64,000 nucleotides of DNA from Fimousia sp045616445 (GCA_045616445.1 JAZLGR010000026.1:1-64000); one strand, 5' to 3'. Positions 8,469 to 17,439 are shown, counted from the stretch's first letter. Notes: generated by a model from the sequence alone, not told the origin. A program made the numbers and translations.

Positions 8469-8956
8469 TATAATGTCACCGCCATTCGTCTGTCTGCTGG
8501 TTCAGCCATAACTGTACCATGATCTTTGTATGTCTTTAATACAAAGTGTGTGGTTGTACCGATTACATCATCGATTACCGCGAGACGATTGGATGTGAAA
8601 TAGGATACTTCCCTTAAAGTTTTTCCTTCTAAAATTACCATAAGGTCATAAGTACCAGACATTAAGTATACAGTTTTCACTTCCGGATAGTTGTAGATTC
8701 TTTCAGCAATCTTATCAAATCCGAAGCTTCTCTGAGGAGTCAGACGAACTTCAATCATTGCAGTTACTCTTTCATCTTCATCTAACTTATCCCAGTTGAT
8801 GAGTGTGTCATAGCCACAGATGATACGGTCATTCTCCATCTCTTTGATTGTCTTTTTAACAGTTTCTAAATCTGTATCTAACATATCTGCCATATCCTGA
8901 AGATCGATACGGCTGTTTTTTTCCATTAATTTTAAAATATCTTTTCTTAATCCCAT
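8468..8956 (-). CDS. Lrp/AsnC family transcriptional regulator
   Basis: 162 residues. The N-terminal winged HTH (about 1-60: IDLQDMADMLDTDLETVKKTIKEMENDRII) is followed by an RAM ligand-binding domain (VRLTPQRSFGFDKIAERIYNYPEVKTVYLMSGTYDLMV). Translation starts after GGAAGGAG. It sits between the HypE-like and aminotransferase genes and overlaps the latter by one base. Lrp proteins usually sense amino acids, so local control of the aminotransferase is likely but inferred. Confidence 0.93.
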   Translation of the reverse strand: MGLRKDILKLMEKNSRIDLQDMADMLDTDLETVKKTIKEMENDRIICGYDTLINWDKLDEDERVTAMIEVRLTPQRSFGFDKIAERIYNYPEVKTVYLMSGTYDLMVILEGKTLREVSYFTSNRLAVIDDVIGTTTHFVLKTYKDHGTVMAEPADRRMAVTL

Positions 8957-8974
8957 ATTTTATTCTCCTTCCAG

Positions 8975-9946
8975 TTACATTCTATATATTTCATCCGATT
9001 TTGGTGGTTCTAAAAATCCTTCTTCCCCTTCTCTTACAATGATGCATCCATGATCAGCGGTTATTTTTCCGATGACTGTAGCCGGTATCCCTTCCTCAAT
9101 CAGGATATCTGCCAGTTCCTTCCCCTGATCCGTCACGATTAGCAAACTTCCTCCTCCAAGAAGCTTGTATGGGTTCAGATCATAGAATTCACTGATTTCC
9201 ACAGTCTCCTGCCTCATAGGAATGTCTTCAAGAATTACTTTTAGTCCCACCTTAGAGGCGGCAGCTAATTCCCACAGGCCTTCATAGATGCCTCCCTGAT
9301 GAAGATCATGCATGGCACTGACCTGGTGTTTTGCTGCAATTTGTGCCTCTTTTATAATGAGCAGCTCCTCGTCAAACTTCGTCGCCGCATCAATAAAGTC
9401 ATTACTATATCTAGATAGGAGTTCTTTTTTCCGGTCTCTGGCGATCAGAGCCGTTCCTTCCATTCCAGCATATTTGGTCAGAATCACATCCTGTCCTGGT
9501 TTTGCACCGGAAGAATGAATGACCTCTTCTTTTTTCACCTGACCAAAGGCTGTCACTGTAACAATCAACTGACTGACTGCACCAGAGCTTTCCGTATGCC
9601 CGCCCAACACATGCAGTCCTGTCTGCTCGCAGGCGAAATCAATGGACTTTACTACCTTCTTCAGTTCTTTCTCCTTCATGGACTCCGGCATGAGAATACT
9701 CATCATAAGACCCACTGGCTTGGCACCGGACGTGGCAATGTTGTTGGCTGCCAAATATACGGCACGCCTGCCGGCATCAAGACCGCCAATGACCGGATCC
9801 ATGGAACAGACATAAGTATCTGTGTCTGTGTCAAATGTTCCATAATCCTGACCGAAGGCTGGTTTTTCCATCTCATCACTATGAAATTGTAACACTTTAA
9901 GTACAGATCGTTCTAAAACAGATTCTGTGATTTTCCCTGGTTTCAT
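8975..9946 (-). CDS. AIR synthase-related (PurM/HypE-fold) ATP-binding protein
   Basis: 323 residues of the PurM/HypE/SelD/ThiL superfamily. The conserved N-terminal part includes VCSMDPVIGGLDAGRRAVYLAANNIATSGAKP, and the middle has GLHVLGGHTES; the C-terminal half has HDLHQGGIYEGLWELAAAS and LGGGSLLIV. The C-terminal cysteine that HypE uses to carry the cyano group is absent (the protein ends with SDEIYRM), and no hydrogenase genes are nearby, so hydrogenase maturation is unlikely. It is probably a stand-alone homologue of unknown substrate. It is next to the Lrp-aminotransferase pair on the same strand. Confidence 0.82.
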   Translation of the reverse strand: MKPGKITESVLERSVLKVLQFHSDEMEKPAFGQDYGTFDTDTDTYVCSMDPVIGGLDAGRRAVYLAANNIATSGAKPVGLMMSILMPESMKEKELKKVVKSIDFACEQTGLHVLGGHTESSGAVSQLIVTVTAFGQVKKEEVIHSSGAKPGQDVILTKYAGMEGTALIARDRKKELLSRYSNDFIDAATKFDEELLIIKEAQIAAKHQVSAMHDLHQGGIYEGLWELAAASKVGLKVILEDIPMRQETVEISEFYDLNPYKLLGGGSLLIVTDQGKELADILIEEGIPATVIGKITADHGCIIVREGEEGFLEPPKSDEIYRM

Positions 9947-9964
9947 CGTTATCTAATATATTGA

Positions 9965-11527
9965 TTATTTCTTTTTCTTTGCGGTTGTTTTCTTTGCTGG
10001 CTTTTTGGCTGCTGTAGTTGCTTTCTTCACAGGCTTTTTCGCTGCAGTAGTTGTCTTCGCTGGTTTTTTCACTGCTGTGGTTGCTTTGCCGGCGGTTGTT
10101 GGAATTGGTTTTCCATTCTTATCTGTTGCAGTTGCCTGATCTTTCTTATCCTTCTTATCTTTCTTCTTCATTGTACCGATACGAACAATTTCAGGAGCAG
10201 AATTGTAGGAGCTCTTGTTCACTAATGTACGTTCTGTTTCTTTGCCATCAATGTATACAATCTTGTAAAGCTCTGCAACATAACCTGTTGTTCCCTTTGT
10301 ATCAATCACTGTCTTTCCGATCGGTAATGTCTTATCCTTGACCTGTTTTGTCTTTGGATGTCTAACGGAGAGTGTTCTTGATTCAAATTTTAATTCACGG
10401 TTATCTTCTCTTGTCTCTTTACCATAAATATTGAAGGTAATGGTACTTCCATTGGTAATTCCTTCAATGTAGATTGGTGTCTTAGTATTATTCTCAAATT
10501 TAAAGTCCTTGCTTGTTCCGGAAATAGCTGCATCTGCTGCTAATGGAACATAGTGTACTGTCATGGAATGATTGGAACGTTCCTTCACCTTTAATTCAGA
10601 ACGAAGGACTGCATTATATAATGTAGTGGAAACCTGACAGATACCGCCGCCGTAGGTCTGTACGACCTTACCGCTTGCATAGGATGGTGCCATGGCATAT
10701 CCATTGGCTGCATCCATAGGAGAGATACACTTATAAACGGATAATACTTCTCCTGGGAAGAGCATTCTTCCATTGATTAAGGAAGCGCCTCTTGCCACGT
10801 TCTTCTTTCTTCCTGGAGCACTTGTTGCATAGGAAGTAGTATATGTACCAAGTAAATCCTTCACTTCTGCCATATCTTCCGCAAGATATTCCGGTTTATC
10901 CTTTTCAATCTTTAATTTTACTGTAAAATCATCCTGATCCCAGTCAGCAGTCACTGCTCTCTGGATTTCGGAGATGGATTCTTCTTTCTTGATCTTAACG
11001 CCATAAACTTCATCGATGACTTTGAACTTGCCATTCTTTCTCTTTAAAGATGCGTTCTTTGTCTTCGCGATCAGCTTCTTCTCGTAGGTACTTAACAGTG
11101 CCTGAGCATCTTCTTCGCTGATGGTAGCTTCGATGGTAATTTCTGTCTTATTCTTCTTTGCTTTCATGATCTGGGAAAGGTTCTTAAACGGATTGCTTCC
11201 TCGTCCCACTTCATAGGCTTCCTGAACAGCCTTATCTGTCTTGATCACAAGATTCATATCTGCAAGCTCTACATCCACAGACTTTTTGCCGGAAATGATC
11301 TTCATACTATTCAACTCTTTGGTTGCAGTATACTGATTCATCATCTGGCTTGCTTCTTCTCTGTTCAGACCGCTGACATCCACGCCGTTGATATAGACGT
11401 TCTGAAGCATTCTCTCATCGCCGACTGCAGAGTGGATTGTGGACATCATAGCGCCAAAGGCAAATACCAGCACAACCACAGAAGAAATAATGACTGCTCG
11501 TACTTTCTCGTTCTTAATTAATTTCAT
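9965..11527 (-). CDS. VanW family cell-wall protein with lysine/alanine-rich tail
   Basis: 520 residues. An N-terminal membrane anchor (about 9-30) is followed by a peptidoglycan-binding-like domain (VYINGVDVSGLNREEASQMM region to about 210), then the VanW domain (about 230-370) with PGRKKNVARGASLINGRM, GGGICQVSTTLYNAVL and HSMTVHYVPLAADAAIS. The last 70 residues are a low-complexity tail of repeated AKKPAKK/TTAAKKP units, like histone H1 tails. Family members are extracytoplasmic and related to YoaR; the biochemical role is unknown. It starts after GAGGAG and follows the small ORF at 11564-11668. Confidence 0.88.
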   Translation of the reverse strand: MKLIKNEKVRAVIISSVVVLVFAFGAMMSTIHSAVGDERMLQNVYINGVDVSGLNREEASQMMNQYTATKELNSMKIISGKKSVDVELADMNLVIKTDKAVQEAYEVGRGSNPFKNLSQIMKAKKNKTEITIEATISEEDAQALLSTYEKKLIAKTKNASLKRKNGKFKVIDEVYGVKIKKEESISEIQRAVTADWDQDDFTVKLKIEKDKPEYLAEDMAEVKDLLGTYTTSYATSAPGRKKNVARGASLINGRMLFPGEVLSVYKCISPMDAANGYAMAPSYASGKVVQTYGGGICQVSTTLYNAVLRSELKVKERSNHSMTVHYVPLAADAAISGTSKDFKFENNTKTPIYIEGITNGSTITFNIYGKETREDNRELKFESRTLSVRHPKTKQVKDKTLPIGKTVIDTKGTTGYVAELYKIVYIDGKETERTLVNKSSYNSAPEIVRIGTMKKKDKKDKKDQATATDKNGKPIPTTAGKATTAVKKPAKTTTAAKKPVKKATTAAKKPAKKTTAKKKK

Positions 11528-11563
11528 TCTAAATACTCCTCACAAATGTACACACTCTTACTA

Positions 11564-11668
11564 CTAAAACAGCGCTAAAAATGCTGATGACAAAGATGTC
11601 AGAATCATAGCTGCAACAAGTAAAAGAGCAACGATTGCTGTAATTTTCTGTTTCTTTTTCGGACTCAT
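11564..11668 (-). CDS. Small single-pass membrane peptide, 34 residues (DUF4044-like)
   Basis: Reads MSPKKKQKITAIVALLLV then AAMILTSLSSAFLALF: a basic N terminus and one hydrophobic segment of about 24 residues. The ATG lies 2 bp after the stop of the exonuclease gene, whose final codons supply the AAGGATG ribosome site, so translation is probably coupled. It resembles the short Firmicutes DUF4044 class (basic head, single helix), but the length is too short for certainty. No function is known. Confidence 0.6.
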   Translation of the reverse strand: MSPKKKQKITAIVALLLVAAMILTSLSSAFLALF

Positions 11669-11670
11669 CT

Positions 11671-12378
11671 TTACTTCATCCTTCCATATTTTAATATTAT
11701 CTTGTCAATCTCTCTGGACGCTTCTCCCATCGTCATGGTAGAAAAATCCAAAGTACTCTTTATTTTATGATATTTTAACAAATCATTCAAGTACCGCTTT
11801 TGTTTTTCTGTGGCCAAAGATACTTTCTTTGGTTTAAATTGCAGCTGCTGCGGTGCAAATGCTTTGTGATCCTCTCCAAACTGTTTCTTCATCTGCTCGA
11901 ATACCACTGCGGTGGCCAGTGCATCGTGGTATGCACGGTGGGCCGCCTGATTGGTATAACCATAATAATCACACAGTGTGGACAGTTTTTTATTCTCAAT
12001 CTCATTCTTCAACAGGACCTTGGCCATGGCAAATGTATCTGCCCCGCTCCGCTCAAAGGGGATCCCGAACTGCTTCATCCCCGTCTTCATAAAGCGGTAA
12101 TCAAACATCACATTATGTCCAAGAAGGGGGTATCCGTCACAAAAATCTGCAAATTCCCGAAGGACATCTTCCTTCTCCCTGCCCCTGTCAACCAGTGCCT
12201 GATCGATACCGGTCAGTTCGATAATGATCGGCGACAGCTTCCGGTGGGGATTGATAATCTGATTATACTTGCCAACAATTTTGTGGTTTCTGATTTTCAC
12301 TGCCCCGACTTCGATGATCTCGTCATTCGCGTCGGAAAGCCCTGTTGTTTCTATATCAAATGCCACATATTCTTTCAT
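11671..12378 (-). CDS. DnaQ-type 3'-5' exonuclease (DEDDh)
   Basis: 235 residues. ExoI is AFDIETTGLSDANDEIIEVGAV, ExoII is LLGHNVMFDYRFM and ExoIII is HRAYHDALATAVVF, giving the full DEDDh catalytic set. The C-terminal 70 residues (TEKQKRYLNDLLKYHKIKSTLDFSTMTMGEAS, shown here in part) form a small domain also seen in other Firmicutes homologues. It resembles the PolC exonuclease domain and DNA polymerase III epsilon, but is stand-alone, so it may act in DNA repair or on RNA. It lies 5 bp downstream of the radical SAM gene. Confidence 0.87.
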   Translation of the reverse strand: MKEYVAFDIETTGLSDANDEIIEVGAVKIRNHKIVGKYNQIINPHRKLSPIIIELTGIDQALVDRGREKEDVLREFADFCDGYPLLGHNVMFDYRFMKTGMKQFGIPFERSGADTFAMAKVLLKNEIENKKLSTLCDYYGYTNQAAHRAYHDALATAVVFEQMKKQFGEDHKAFAPQQLQFKPKKVSLATEKQKRYLNDLLKYHKIKSTLDFSTMTMGEASREIDKIILKYGRMK

Positions 12379-12383
12379 TATAA

Positions 12384-14147
12384 TTACCTTTTTGTTCTGC
12401 CTCCAAAGGACTCCTCATCCTCTTCTACTTCGTATACTCTGGCGTCCCCGGTCAGTGGATTCCGATTGTGGTAGTTGAATACCGCCCACCAGCATCTGTC
12501 TTCGTAAGTATCCACATCAATTGCAAACTGCTCCACATGGGCATTGCCTGCAGATACTTTGGAATTGTATTCTTCCATCTCTGGGAAATACTTCGCCGTC
12601 GTTTCTGCCTTGAAGAATGCCGTTGCTTCCTTCTTCTCTAAGGCAAATGTCGGTGTCCATGCCGGGCGTTTCTTGATATTCTCTCTCAGATAAAGATCAT
12701 ACATCAACAGCTGCTCTACAATCCTGCCGTCTGCTGCCGGATACTGATCTGCCATGAACTCTCGTAACAGCTCATAGTAAAACAAGCGGGTTCGCTTCAC
12801 GCCAATTCCGGTTCGCTTAAAATAGTAGATTGCCAGATCTCTAAAGAAGGTGAATGGATCTTTGGCAAATTCCATAACATAAGGAAGGGTTTTGGTGAAC
12901 TGATCACTGTTATAGTAAAGTTCTACCATCTCTTCTAATTCCTTCAGTTTTAAGATCTCATCATAAGTAATCCATCTCGTATATAGGACCTCATAAGGTG
13001 CCTTATCAGTGTAGTGAATTTCATAGTCGAATCGTTTTTCATGCATATAGGATCCCTTCAATACTTTCAGGAATCCAAGCTGGAGCTGATCCGGTTTCAT
13101 GAGAAAGACATCATTGAAGGACTGTTTGAAGGTTTCATAATCTTCATATGGAAGTCCCGCAATCAGATCAAGATGCTGATGAATATTCCCCAATGCCTTT
13201 ACCTTGGCAACGATATCTGCCAGCTTCTCAAGATCCATCACCCTTCGGATTTCATGAATGGTTGCATCGTGGGTAGACTGCACGCCGATTTCCAACTGGA
13301 TCAGACCCGGGCGCATCTTCTTAAAAATCTCGATATCTGCATCTGTCAGCAGATCCGCCGCAATTTCAAAATGAAAATTGGTGACCTGATTATCATGTTC
13401 AATGAGATAATTCCATATTTCGGTGGAATGGCTTCTTCTGCAGTTGAAGGTTCTGTCCACAAATTTTACCTGTGGAACCTTCTGATCCAGGAAAAACTGC
13501 AGCTCCTTCTTCACCAGGTCGAGGCTTCTGAAACGAACCTTCTCTCCTATGGAAGACAGGCAGTAGCTGCAGGCAAATGGACATCCTCTGGTCGTCTCAT
13601 AATACAGAATCTTATTCTTGAATCGGTCCATATCGTAGTAGACGAATGGAATGTCGTCCATATCCATGGGACGTCGGGGTACATTTGCATAAATCTGGTC
13701 ATCTTCACGGAAGCAGATGCCGGCAATGTCTCGAAGAGACGTAAACCGCTCACCACCATAAAACTCGCAGAGCTCCCTGAAGGTTACTTCTCCTTCGCCC
13801 TGCACCACCAGATCAATCTCCGGATGCTTTGCAAGAACGCGGTCTGCATCGTAGGAAACCTCCGGACCACCAAGCCAGATCTTCGTATCCGGCAGCACCT
13901 TCTTTAATTCTTTGGAAAGATCATAAATCATCTCCACATTCCATATATAGCAGGAAAATGCGATGATATCTGCCTTCTTCCGGTAAATCTCCTTCAGCAT
14001 TTCTTCTATTCTATTGTTGATCGTATATTCTGCCAGCTCAAGCTCCACACCATGTCCGCGCCCAGAGGCCTCCAGATTATAAACAGCCAAATTGGTGTGA
14101 ATGAACTTTGCGTTGACAGCACATAATAACAGCTTCATGCTTTTCAT
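12384..14147 (-). CDS. Cobalamin-binding radical SAM protein (DUF4080 type)
   Basis: About 587 residues. An N-terminal B12-binding-like Rossmann domain (ADIIAFSCYIWNVEMI, IWLGGPEVSYDA) precedes the radical SAM core with the CxxxCxxC cluster motif (TTRGCPFACSYCLSS) and QLEIGVQSTHDATI. A C-terminal DUF4080 region follows. Such proteins catalyse B12/SAM radical chemistry, often methylations or tRNA/lipid modifications, but the substrate of this family is unknown. Candidate starts are TTG 14150, ATG 14147 and ATG 14138 behind AGGAG; 14147 was chosen. It is the first gene of the leftward series toward trmL. Confidence 0.85.
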   Translation of the reverse strand: MKSMKLLLCAVNAKFIHTNLAVYNLEASGRGHGVELELAEYTINNRIEEMLKEIYRKKADIIAFSCYIWNVEMIYDLSKELKKVLPDTKIWLGGPEVSYDADRVLAKHPEIDLVVQGEGEVTFRELCEFYGGERFTSLRDIAGICFREDDQIYANVPRRPMDMDDIPFVYYDMDRFKNKILYYETTRGCPFACSYCLSSIGEKVRFRSLDLVKKELQFFLDQKVPQVKFVDRTFNCRRSHSTEIWNYLIEHDNQVTNFHFEIAADLLTDADIEIFKKMRPGLIQLEIGVQSTHDATIHEIRRVMDLEKLADIVAKVKALGNIHQHLDLIAGLPYEDYETFKQSFNDVFLMKPDQLQLGFLKVLKGSYMHEKRFDYEIHYTDKAPYEVLYTRWITYDEILKLKELEEMVELYYNSDQFTKTLPYVMEFAKDPFTFFRDLAIYYFKRTGIGVKRTRLFYYELLREFMADQYPAADGRIVEQLLMYDLYLRENIKKRPAWTPTFALEKKEATAFFKAETTAKYFPEMEEYNSKVSAGNAHVEQFAIDVDTYEDRCWWAVFNYHNRNPLTGDARVYEVEEDEESFGGRTKR

Positions 14148-14276
14148 CAACTCCTGTAGTGACTATTTTTTACCATTGTAGTATACCATATTCCTTTTCT
14201 CTTTGTCGGAATATGGAAAAACTTAATTAATTTTTAAGGTCTGTGTAACAGGGGAAATTAGTTAAATATTATATTG

Positions 14277-14305
14277 TTGACATCTGTGATAGCAATATAT
14301 ATAAT
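14277..14305 (+). promoter_or_regulatory. Perfect consensus sigma-A promoter upstream of the yitT-like gene
   Basis: TTGACA (14277-14282), 17 bp, TATAAT (14300-14305). Transcription would begin about 14312, immediately before two hairpins. Confidence 0.85.
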
Positions 14306-14317
14306 AATCCATGTATT

Positions 14318-14371
14318 AGGCAAGAGCCTCGATCCACGCTCGTTTAGGGAAAACTTAAACGGGTGTTTTTT
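14318..14371 (+). ncRNA. Short leader RNA or small RNA with terminator, ahead of yitT-like gene
   Basis: After the consensus promoter come a 4-bp hairpin (AGGC/GCCT, 14318-14329) and a 10-bp stem (14339-14348 with 14354-14363) followed by a run of six T (14366-14371). This would give a transcript of about 60 nt unless read-through occurs. It may be an attenuator of the following gene or an independent small RNA. I do not recognise a riboswitch class. Confidence 0.5.
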
Positions 14372-14430
14372 ATTTTCTAAAAACAATTATTTTAGACATG
14401 GTTTCCATGTCGGAAATGGGGGTACAGTTT

Positions 14431-15315
14431 ATGAACAAAATTAACATCACAAACTCTGCGCTCTCTGTTGCGCAGGTAATCTTTGGTAGTGTCTTATTCG
14501 CACTCACTGTAAAAGTCTTTATGATTCCGTCTGACCTTGTTACCGCAGGCGCAACCGGTGTCGCCATGGCCCTCCACCACGTACTTGGTGGTTCCATCGC
14601 ACGCTACATTCTGATTTTTAATATTGGAGCATTAATCGCCGGCCTTTTCATTATGGGCAAATCCTTTGTGGCAACAACCATACTAAGCTCGCTCGTCTAT
14701 CCGGTTGCCCTGGATGTATTTGACCGAATCCTCGGGGACTGCTTCATCTTAACCGATGATATCCTGTTAAATACCATCTTCGCAGGTATCGGTGTGGGTG
14801 TCTCTCTTGGTATCGTATTAAAGGCTGGTTCTTCCACAGGCGGGGCCGATATTATTCCCCTTGCCATGAACAAATATTTCCATATATCTGTTTCCATTGC
14901 CATGTGGCTGGTGGATTTTGTGATTCTCATTGCGCAGATTCCACTTCATCCGATCAATAAAATTCTCTACGGTCTGATCCTGATCATTATCTACACCATT
15001 GTGCTGGATAAGGTCATGATTCTTGGTACTACAAGAACAGAGCTTAAGATTGTCAGCAAGAAATATAAAGAAATCACCCAGGCTATCATCAATTATGGTG
15101 ACCGCGGTGTCACATTAATGGACTGTGAAGGTGGATATCTCCACGAACAGACTCAGTTAGTTTACAGCGTCATCTCCAACCGTCAGTTACCTATGATCGA
15201 GCGTCTGATTCACAGCATCGACCCGGAATGCTTCATGGTTGTAACCCGTGTCAACGAGGTAAAAGGCTACGGCTTCACCATTCCAAAGGATTATAAGGAA
15301 GCTCCGGAAGCTTAA
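14431..15315 (+). CDS. YitT family membrane protein (DUF161 plus DUF2179)
   Basis: About 294 residues. Five or so hydrophobic segments in the first 190 residues contain the family signature VFMIPSDLVTAGATGVAMAL and KAGSSTGGADIIPLAMNK. A cytoplasmic C-terminal DUF2179 domain (about 210-290) has ITQAIINYGDRGVTLMDCEG and DPECFMVVTRVNEVKGYGF. The transported or sensed molecule of the family is unknown. The ATG at 14431 follows GGGGG by 9 bp; the ATG at 14398 would lie just after the leader terminator. It is monocistronic. Confidence 0.9.
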   Translation: MNKINITNSALSVAQVIFGSVLFALTVKVFMIPSDLVTAGATGVAMALHHVLGGSIARYILIFNIGALIAGLFIMGKSFVATTILSSLVYPVALDVFDRILGDCFILTDDILLNTIFAGIGVGVSLGIVLKAGSSTGGADIIPLAMNKYFHISVSIAMWLVDFVILIAQIPLHPINKILYGLILIIIYTIVLDKVMILGTTRTELKIVSKKYKEITQAIINYGDRGVTLMDCEGGYLHEQTQLVYSVISNRQLPMIERLIHSIDPECFMVVTRVNEVKGYGFTIPKDYKEAPEA

Positions 15316-15352
15316 TTTAAACGCACAAATCAACTATATATGGACAACATAA

Positions 15353-15383
15353 AAGGGAGAATCCGGTTTGAGGATTCTCCCTT
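15353..15383. terminator. Bidirectional terminator between yitT-like and esterase genes
   Basis: A stem GGGAGAATCC (15355-15364) / GGATTCTCCC (15372-15381) flanked by A- and T-rich ends, serving the converging genes. Confidence 0.85.
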
Positions 15384-15398
15384 ATTTCATATTCTATA

Positions 15399-16166
15399 CT
15401 ATCTGTTAAACCAGAAATAATTCATAAATTCTGGAACAAGCAGCTCCCAGGAAGCTTCGCAGTGGTTGCCGTCCGGCTGGTATACCACTCTGGTAAGAGC
15501 GCCCTTCTCCATGAGAAGCTCTGCCACGCGGTGATTGTTCTTAGCGCCTTTGGAATCCACATCAGGTGCAACCTTCCATGGTCCACCTTCATGTTCACCC
15601 CAGGATAAATAAAATTTGGTATCTTCTGCAATTTCATACGCAGCAATGTCCGCCGCCAGCTCGTCCATACAATAGGAGATTGCGCTGGAGATGCAGGCAC
15701 ATTTGGAAAATGTATCGCTGAAGGCTACACCCGCATAGATTGCCATGATGCCGCCCATGGAGGAACCACAGATTGCAGTCGCTTCACGGAAGGAATAAGT
15801 TCTGTATTCCTTGTCGATCATTGGCTTTAAGGTGTTGGCCATCCACTCTAAGGTTGTGTGCCCCGTGCCGGTAATATCGCCCAGGAATCCGCCCTTGTTG
15901 TCATATGGGCTGTATTCACTCAAACGATCGGTATGGCTGCACTCTATGCCAACCATAATCAGTTCTTTCTCCCAGGAATCTAAAAATTCTTTGAATCCCC
16001 AGCTCTTTTTGTATGTTGCATCTTCGTCGAGATATAAGTTGTGGCCGTCGAAACAGTACATCACTGGATATCTCTTTTCGCTTGTCTCGTAGTCGTCAGG
16101 AAGATAGATGTGAAGGGTACGCTCTTCCTTCGCCGGATCGAACATTACATTCTTTTTAATAATCAT
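15399..16166 (-). CDS. Alpha/beta hydrolase, Fes/esterase D-like
   Basis: 255 residues of the esterase (PF00756) class: the early YPVMYCFDGHNLYLDED, the nucleophile elbow CGSSMGGIMAIYAG and the catalytic His near the C terminus (QPDGNHCEASWE). Related enzymes act on siderophore esters, acetylated or feruloylated sugars and similar substrates. Given the neighbouring sugar genes, carbohydrate deacylation is possible, but the substrate is not determined. There is no signal peptide, so it is cytoplasmic. The start follows GGAG. Confidence 0.83.
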   Translation of the reverse strand: MIIKKNVMFDPAKEERTLHIYLPDDYETSEKRYPVMYCFDGHNLYLDEDATYKKSWGFKEFLDSWEKELIMVGIECSHTDRLSEYSPYDNKGGFLGDITGTGHTTLEWMANTLKPMIDKEYRTYSFREATAICGSSMGGIMAIYAGVAFSDTFSKCACISSAISYCMDELAADIAAYEIAEDTKFYLSWGEHEGGPWKVAPDVDSKGAKNNHRVAELLMEKGALTRVVYQPDGNHCEASWELLVPEFMNYFWFNR

Positions 16167-16218
16167 TCGTTTTCTCCATTCTTAGGTTTTACTTAACCTT
16201 ATTATAACATAGGACGGC

Positions 16219-16255
16219 AAAAAAAGAACGCCATCCTGGTGCAAAGATGACGTTC
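16219..16255 (-). terminator. Intrinsic terminator after the PfkB kinase gene
   Basis: Minus-strand stem GAACGTCATC / GATGGCGTTC (one wobble) with a 10-nt loop and a run of seven T. Confidence 0.85.
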
Positions 16256-16292
16256 CTGTAATCCTATTTAATTGAATAAATAGAGATGGCTC

Positions 16293-17258
16293 TTATTTCA
16301 TGCTTGCTAAATATTCTTCAACTTCAGCTCTTGTAGGCATAACTCTTAAAGCGCCTTTTCTAGTTGTTGTAAGAGAAGCTGCAGCGTTGGCAAATGTGAT
16401 CATATCGATTAATTCTTCTTCTGTGTAATCTCTGAATCCATTCTCTAATACGTAGTTAAGTACGCATGCGCCAAATGTATCACCAGCACCTGTTGTTTCG
16501 ATTGTTGCTGGGTTTCTGAATGCAGGAACTTCTACTCTTAAGTCATTGTGGTAAGCACGGCTTCCGTCTGGACCCATGGATAATACGATTAATGGGATGT
16601 TATATTTTTCGCGAACGATTGCGATACCTTCATCATAATCTTCTTTGCCTGTTAACCACTGGATTTCGTTATCGGAAATCTTAAGAATCTGGCAGTGAGC
16701 TAAACCATATTCGATTGCTACTTTAGCATCTGCTAAGTCTTTCCATAATGGAGGACGAAGGTTTGGATCGAAGGACATGATACAGCCAGCTTTTTCAGCT
16801 GCTGCCATAGCTGCTTTCTGAGCAGATAAGCAAGGTTCGTCTGTCATGGATAAGGAACCAAAGTGGAAGATCTTGCTGTCATTGATTAAATCGTAGTCGA
16901 TTTCTTCTTCTTTTAACATCATATCAGCACCTGGATTACGGTAGAAGGAGAATTCTCTGTCACCGCCTTCTAATGTATGAACGAATGCAAGTGTTGTATG
17001 TACTTCTTCATCTGTCATTAAGCCTTTTGTATCGATACCTACTTCTTCACAAGCTGCTCTTAACTGATCACCGAACATATCTCTACCGATCTTACCGATG
17101 AATGCTGTTTTCTTACCTAATCTGTTTAACATGGATAATACGTTACAAGGAGCTCCACCTGGGTTTGCTTCCATGATTGGGTTACCCTGTCCGCTGATTC
17201 CATTCTCTGTAAAGTCAATTAATAATTCGCCTAAAGCTGTAACATCATATGTGCTCAT
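16293..17258 (-). CDS. PfkB family carbohydrate kinase, probable fructokinase
   Basis: About 321 residues. The N-terminal GELLIDFTENG, the glycine-rich NPGGAPCNVLSMLNRLGKKT substrate motif and the C-terminal TTGAGDTFGACVLNYVL anion hole with catalytic Asp are all present. The sequence matches bacterial fructokinases, which phosphorylate fructose at C6. The start at 17258 lies 10 bp after GGAGG; an upstream in-frame ATG at 17294 lacks one. It diverges from msmK, and the nearby GH32 and sucrose-type GH13 enzymes would supply free fructose. Codon use is strongly optimised. Confidence 0.9.
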   Translation of the reverse strand: MSTYDVTALGELLIDFTENGISGQGNPIMEANPGGAPCNVLSMLNRLGKKTAFIGKIGRDMFGDQLRAACEEVGIDTKGLMTDEEVHTTLAFVHTLEGGDREFSFYRNPGADMMLKEEEIDYDLINDSKIFHFGSLSMTDEPCLSAQKAAMAAAEKAGCIMSFDPNLRPPLWKDLADAKVAIEYGLAHCQILKISDNEIQWLTGKEDYDEGIAIVREKYNIPLIVLSMGPDGSRAYHNDLRVEVPAFRNPATIETTGAGDTFGACVLNYVLENGFRDYTEEELIDMITFANAAASLTTTRKGALRVMPTRAEVEEYLASMK

Positions 17259-17410
17259 CTTATGAATACCTCCATTATATGTGTATACTTTCATATTGTT
17301 CCGTTTTTCATTCTTTACGTTATATCACATAGTAATTTTATCACCTAATATTGTATCAACGTATATACGAATTAACCATATATTTTTTATTTTTTTATAT
17401 ACTTAATACA

Positions 17411-17439
17411 TTGTGAATTTACTTGCCTTTTACTAAAAT
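17411..17439 (+). promoter_or_regulatory. Putative promoter of msmK
   Basis: TTGTGA (17411-17416), 17 bp, TAAAAT (17434-17439), 48 bp before the msmK start. Confidence 0.5.

Noticed and set aside
10000..10150. Repeat array in the VanW gene resembling a CRISPR or minisatellite
   Set aside because: It encodes the lysine/alanine-rich protein tail; repeats are irregular and in frame.
13014..13907. Long plus-strand frame of 297 codons opposite the radical SAM gene
   Set aside because: The minus frame has clear cobalamin and radical SAM motifs; the plus frame has no ribosome site or recognisable domain.
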